A stretch of 10,440 nt of DNA, from NCBI GenBank assembly GCA_900751785.1, contig CAADSM010000040.1, positions 1 through 10,440 on the forward strand, written 5' to 3'. Below, one piece after another: positions 7,843 to 10,440 of this stretch (position 1 is its first letter; the number at the start of each line of letters is the position of its first letter). The notes beneath the pieces were generated by a model that searched no databases, had not been told where the DNA came from, and was given only the letters and a program-made list of their open reading frames with translations. Made by a program: the position numbers and the translations under genes. Source of the stretch: Lachnospiraceae bacterium. GTDB lineage: Bacteria > Bacillota > Clostridia > Lachnospirales > Lachnospiraceae.

Positions 7843-7879
7843 GATACCCGGTTATAGTTTCAATCTATAACCAAGTATC
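7843..7879 (-). terminator. Strong intrinsic terminator after the flavodoxin gene
   Basis: Arms 7843-7857 and 7865-7879 form a 15-bp stem on the minus-strand RNA, with two G-U pairs and a 7-base loop. It is followed directly by six U (plus-strand A run 7837-7842). It lies about 62 bases after the flavodoxin stop and insulates the metY-like gene. Adenines on the other side give it weak potential in the plus direction as well. Confidence 0.92.
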
Positions 7880-7941
7880 CTTTTCAAACTTAATATACAG
7901 TCAGCTTCCTATCCTGTCCTTTTTTCCATCCGTTTCACATG

Positions 7942-8415
7942 TCACAGGCTCTCTGTCCACTTTTTCAATTCGCTCACAGACGGATTCCCGTTCAGGAGCT
8001 TTCCTTCCCGGATATCAGCTCCGGGACAGCTCGGCGCCAGCGCCTGGACCGTCCTGCCGAACCCGCTTCCTCCTGAAGTTGCAAAGAGAAGGATCTCCTT
8101 TCCCGAAAAATCATAGCTCTCAAGAAATGTATTGATGATCGTCGGAGCCACATACCACCAGATCGGGAATCCCAGATAGATCCTGTCATAGGATGCGATA
8201 TCCGCGTCTTTGTCTGCCAGCTCCGGGCGGTAAGACGGATCATTCATCTCCACAGAGCTGCGGGACTGCTTATCCATCCAGTTCAGATCTGCCTGTGTAT
8301 AAGGCACGGCAGGCCTGATCTCGTACAGGTCGGCTCCCGCCGCCTCTGCAAGTCTCTTAGCTGTCCCCGCTGTTGTTCCGCTCGCCGAAAAATATGCTAC
8401 AAGTGTCCTGCTCAT
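7942..8415 (-). CDS. Flavodoxin
   Basis: A cytoplasmic FMN-binding electron carrier of the flavodoxin fold, resembling the short 'flavodoxin_4' type common in Clostridia and lactic acid bacteria. At 157 residues the length is normal. The N-terminal strand TLVAYFS is followed by the FMN phosphate loop SASGTTAGTAK (10-20). YLGFPIWWYVAPT (80-92) carries the tryptophans expected to stack near the isoalloxazine ring. ILLFATSGGSGFG (109-120) is the next strand and loop. The ATG at 8413-8415 follows a GGAGA site by 8 bases. A near-consensus promoter lies just upstream and a strong terminator just downstream. Its neighbour is a ferredoxin-fused aldo/keto reductase. Supplying electrons to, or taking them from, that enzyme is a reasonable guess but not shown. 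Such flavodoxins are often called by similarity only; some act in oxidative stress or quinone reduction. Confidence 0.93.
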   Translation of the reverse strand: MSRTLVAYFSASGTTAGTAKRLAEAAGADLYEIRPAVPYTQADLNWMDKQSRSSVEMNDPSYRPELADKDADIASYDRIYLGFPIWWYVAPTIINTFLESYDFSGKEILLFATSGGSGFGRTVQALAPSCPGADIREGKLLNGNPSVSELKKWTESL

Positions 8416-8451
8416 ACTATCAGTCTCCTTCTATTTCTTTTTCTGGTTCCT

Positions 8452-8480
8452 ATTATAGAACTTCCGCGCGCCGGTGTCTA
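8452..8480 (-). promoter_or_regulatory. Promoter of the flavodoxin gene
   Basis: On the minus strand, TAGACA (8475-8480) and a perfect TATAAT (8452-8457) are separated by 17 bases. This is the best sigma-A promoter in the window. It lies about 37 bases before the start codon. Confidence 0.75.
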
Positions 8481-8511
8481 ATGCTTATGATCCATTGTAT
8501 GCTATGCTTAT
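8481..8511 (-). promoter_or_regulatory. Direct repeat next to the flavodoxin promoter
   Basis: ATAAGCAT occurs twice on the minus strand (8481-8488 and 8504-8511), 23 bases apart, with the nearer copy touching the -35 element. Same-face direct repeats at this position are typical of activator sites such as those of AraC- or LysR-type regulators. No regulator gene is in the window, so the assignment is inference. Confidence 0.35.
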
Positions 8512-8565
8512 TCCGTATAGATACCGCGGGCTGGCTCCCTATAGACTGTCTTCTGAGGCCGCTCC

Positions 8566-9714
8566 TTATTTTCCGAAAATCTCCTTCGCCTGTGCCATAT
8601 TCTCCATGATCGGCACGCCGAAAGGACATCTCGTCTCGCATGCTCCGCAGCGGATGCATTCTCCTGCGTGATGCGCGAGCACTTCATAATGCTCTCTCAC
8701 GGTCTCGGGCACCGTCCCCTGGGCTTTCGCCAGATTCAGAAACTTCGTGACAGAAGCCACGTCGATCTTTTTCGGACATGGGGCGCAGTGGCTGCAGTAC
8801 ATACAGTGCCCCTCCCAGCTGATATTCGGAAATGAGGCAAACGCCGCCGCATAATCCCTCTCTGCCTCTGAGGCGTCCTCATAGGCAGTGCTCTCACGGA
8901 GCTGTTCTACACTGTGCGCTCCTGAGAGAACAGTCGCGACGGCCGGACGGGTCAGCGCATAGTGGATGCACTGGTTTACCGTCAGCGCCCTGCCTGCCGG
9001 CGACAGCTTCGCATCGAGAAGGTCTCCGCCTCCGAATGCCTTCATGACTGTGATGCCGACTCCCAGTCTCTGGCATGTCTCGTAGAGCCCCTGGCGCTCC
9101 GGATCCATATTCACAAGATGCTTTTCATAATTTTTCTCTGCCCACAGCTCTTCCACATCCTCACTTGCCGGCTGCAGATCATAACATGGATTGACACTAA
9201 ACATCAGCACTTCGATCTCTCCGCTCTTGACCGCCTCCAGAGCGACTTCCGGATTATGGCTGCTCAGTCCGATATGACGGATGACACCCTTTTCTTTCAA
9301 TTCTTTTACATACTCGAGCACCGGACCGTCCGCGATCTCCCGCCAGTCCTTCATAGAATCTACATAGTGGATCATCCCCACGTCAATATAGTCTGTCTGG
9401 AGCAGAGACATCATTTCCTCCACTCCTGCTTTTACCTCGTCGATCTTTCTTGAACGCTTATACTGACCGTCCTTCCAGATAGAACAGACATGGGACTGGA
9501 TGATAAACTTTTCTCTCCTGCCTTTGAGCGCCTCGCCCACACTCGCCCTCACCTTCGGATCAGATGCATAGAGATCAAAATAATTGATCCCCTGGCGCTC
9601 TGCCTCATCGAACAGCCGCTTTGTATTGCGGCACTCATCCTCCGAGAATCCCTCGCATCCCATTCCGATCTCGCTTACCATAAGTCCTGTATTTCCTAAC
9701 TGCCGATATTTCAT
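8566..9714 (-). CDS. Aldo/keto reductase with C-terminal 2[4Fe-4S] ferredoxin domain
   Basis: A 382-residue cytoplasmic oxidoreductase. Residues 1 to about 290 form an AKR TIM barrel: MKYRQLGNTGLMVSEIGMGC start, VGEALKGRREKFII, MIHYVDS (His116), GLSSHNPEVALEAV and a barrel end around ATVLSGAHSVEQL. Residues 300-365 are a ferredoxin-like domain with CMYCSHCAPCP (304-314) and CIRCGACETRCP (353-364), eight cysteines suited to two [4Fe-4S] clusters. Compared with standard AKRs, Asp47 and His116 are kept, but the Tyr position reads Asp52 (FDLYASDPK instead of FDTAxxYG) and the Lys position reads His75. From memory, this altered form recurs in a subfamily of Clostridia and is not a defect of this copy. 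The substrate is unknown. An AGGAAG site precedes the ATG. No clear terminator separates it from the flavodoxin gene 150 bases downstream, so some co-transcription is possible. Confidence 0.93.
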   Translation of the reverse strand: MKYRQLGNTGLMVSEIGMGCEGFSEDECRNTKRLFDEAERQGINYFDLYASDPKVRASVGEALKGRREKFIIQSHVCSIWKDGQYKRSRKIDEVKAGVEEMMSLLQTDYIDVGMIHYVDSMKDWREIADGPVLEYVKELKEKGVIRHIGLSSHNPEVALEAVKSGEIEVLMFSVNPCYDLQPASEDVEELWAEKNYEKHLVNMDPERQGLYETCQRLGVGITVMKAFGGGDLLDAKLSPAGRALTVNQCIHYALTRPAVATVLSGAHSVEQLRESTAYEDASEAERDYAAAFASFPNISWEGHCMYCSHCAPCPKKIDVASVTKFLNLAKAQGTVPETVREHYEVLAHHAGECIRCGACETRCPFGVPIMENMAQAKEIFGK

Positions 9715-9891
9715 TTTCTTTCTTCCTTTCCGTCACATACTGTTTGTCGAATAAGTAATCTTTTGATTCTGACAAGCAGCACAAATCACAATATTCTTCA
9801 CTCTGCTCCGTTTAGCTTAGCAGATATGCCCCTTCTCAAGTATCTAAATAAATATGAAAAGCAATGTTCTCCCTACTGCTGTGAAATGGAA

Positions 9892-9921
9892 AAAGCGGCC
9901 ATACTGCGACATGACCGCTTT
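9892..9921 (-). terminator. Hairpin terminator after the DUF4180 gene
   Basis: AAAGCGG (9892-9898) pairs with CCGCTTT (9915-9921), and CAT/ATG extends the stem inward past a single mismatch. On the minus strand the stem runs into CUUUUUCC. It lies about 45 bases after the DUF4180 stop and before the aldo/keto reductase gene, in the correct orientation for an intrinsic terminator. Confidence 0.75.
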
Positions 9922-9966
9922 CGCGTTGGGTTAATACACAACTATCCGAAATAGGGATTTTATCTA

Positions 9967-10335
9967 TTAAATACTTTTACTGATTTTTTGAATCGCCTCT
10001 TCTTTTGTAGTGACAAAGAACACATCTCTGCCCTTGTTGCTCTCATAAATGAAATCTTTCAGCGGCTTGCTGGTATATTTTGAAAAATCCCCGTATATGG
10101 CGATTTTCCCACCATAATTGATAAATTTTTGAAGAATTTCTCCCGCCAAACCGCTGCTTAAAATGAAGAAATCTTCAATAATGCTTTTTTTATCCACGAC
10201 AACATACTTCGTGCCTGCTTCATATTTGGCAGACATAAGCAAATCCAGCGCAAAATCGACGTCAGTGATCACCATGTTGTCGCTTGATACAGCAGCCACA
10301 GTCCCGCTGCCGCAGTCAATTTTTTCAAACTTCAT
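9967..10335 (-). CDS. DUF4180 domain-containing protein
   Basis: A 122-residue, probably cytoplasmic protein that covers the whole length of the DUF4180 family. The recognisable core is FFILSSGLAGEILQKFINYGGKIAIYGDFSKY (56-87, conserved block) and DFIYESNKGRDVFFV (94-108), ending in a short helix EEAIQKI. The function of the family is unknown. Members are small alpha/beta proteins resembling STAS-like or SpoIIAA-like folds in their strand-helix pattern; that comparison is my inference. The ATG at 10333-10335 has an excellent AGGAGG 7 bases upstream. The gene is noticeably AT-rich (about 39% GC by hand count over 9961-10320) beside its neighbours (roughly 50-57% in sampled lines), which suggests separate acquisition. 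It has its own downstream terminator and an inverted repeat upstream, so it is likely an independently regulated unit or the last gene of an operon entering from the right. Confidence 0.9.
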   Translation of the reverse strand: MKFEKIDCGSGTVAAVSSDNMVITDVDFALDLLMSAKYEAGTKYVVVDKKSIIEDFFILSSGLAGEILQKFINYGGKIAIYGDFSKYTSKPLKDFIYESNKGRDVFFVTTKEEAIQKISKSI

Positions 10336-10362
10336 GCCTGTACCTCCTAGTATAATAATGGT

Positions 10363-10380
10363 GTAGTCAATAATGACTAC
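10363..10380 (-). promoter_or_regulatory. Perfect inverted repeat upstream of the DUF4180 gene
   Basis: GTAGTCA (10363-10369) and TGACTAC (10374-10380) are perfect inverted copies separated by 4 bases, 28 bases before the start codon. A weak promoter, TTGTAA (10391-10396) and CATTAT (10370-10375) with 15-base spacing, would place this repeat over the -10 region. That arrangement fits a repressor operator. The binding protein is unknown. Confidence 0.45.
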
Positions 10381-10411
10381 GAGTTAATAGTTACAAAATC
10401 TAAATGAATAA

Positions 10412-10438
10412 CTGAAGGAGGGATTCCCTCTCCATCAG
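10412..10438. other. Hairpin at the right edge
   Basis: CTGA (10412-10415) pairs with TCAG (10435-10438), and the GGAGGG/CCCTC block pairs inside it around ATT with a one-base bulge. It could be the end of a terminator for a gene to the right, or part of a coding region. No U tract follows on either side, and the window ends here, so the role stays open. Confidence 0.3.
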
Positions 10439-10440
10439 AA

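Noticed and set aside
9763..9954. 63-codon plus-strand frame in the gap after the DUF4180 gene
   Set aside because: It runs through the DUF4180 terminator hairpin, has no ribosome binding site, and its composition does not look like a protein.
1..10440. CRISPR array, tRNA, rRNA, insertion sequence or prophage remnants
   Set aside because: No regularly spaced repeats, tRNA-like cloverleaf sequences, transposase motifs or terminal inverted repeats were seen in the window.

Overview
The window looks like chromosomal DNA from a Gram-positive anaerobe of the Clostridia, most likely a gut Lachnospiraceae. This is inferred from strong AGGAGG-type ribosome binding sites, a very large secreted protein with a sortase-type C-terminus, a ferredoxin-fused aldo/keto reductase, a short flavodoxin, a DUF4180 protein, and a MATE transporter whose N-terminus matches the usual form in that group. 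The genus cannot be fixed from the sequence. Every confident complete gene lies on the minus strand. One gene on the plus strand enters from the left edge.

Layout, left to right: (1) the C-terminal end of an unrecognised plus-strand protein (3-242), convergent with the next gene and sharing a long hairpin with it; (2) a MATE efflux transporter (307-1671, minus) with its own promoter and a probable TTG start; (3) a 1467-residue surface protein (1850-6253, minus) with a signal peptide, a LamG-like domain, a calcineurin-like metallophosphoesterase, a PHP (CehA/McbA-like) metallohydrolase, FIVAR-like helical repeats and a cell-wall anchor; (4) an O-acetylhomoserine sulfhydrylase, metY-like (6408-7712, minus); (5) a flavodoxin (7942-8415, minus) with a near-consensus promoter and a strong intrinsic terminator; (6) an aldo/keto reductase with a C-terminal 2[4Fe-4S] domain (8566-9714, minus); (7) a small DUF4180 protein (9967-10335, minus), more AT-rich than its surroundings, with a perfect inverted repeat upstream. 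No intergenic gap exceeds about 250 bases.

The genes look mostly like single transcription units, not one pathway. Hairpin terminators lie after the surface protein, flavodoxin and DUF4180 genes. The aldo/keto reductase and flavodoxin form the only plausible functional pair, as both are redox proteins and no clear terminator lies between them, although the flavodoxin also has its own promoter. The most unusual items are the surface protein that joins two unrelated metal-dependent phosphoesterase folds, and the reductase, whose Tyr and Lys of the usual catalytic tetrad appear replaced. No CRISPR array, tRNA, rRNA, insertion sequence or phage gene was seen.
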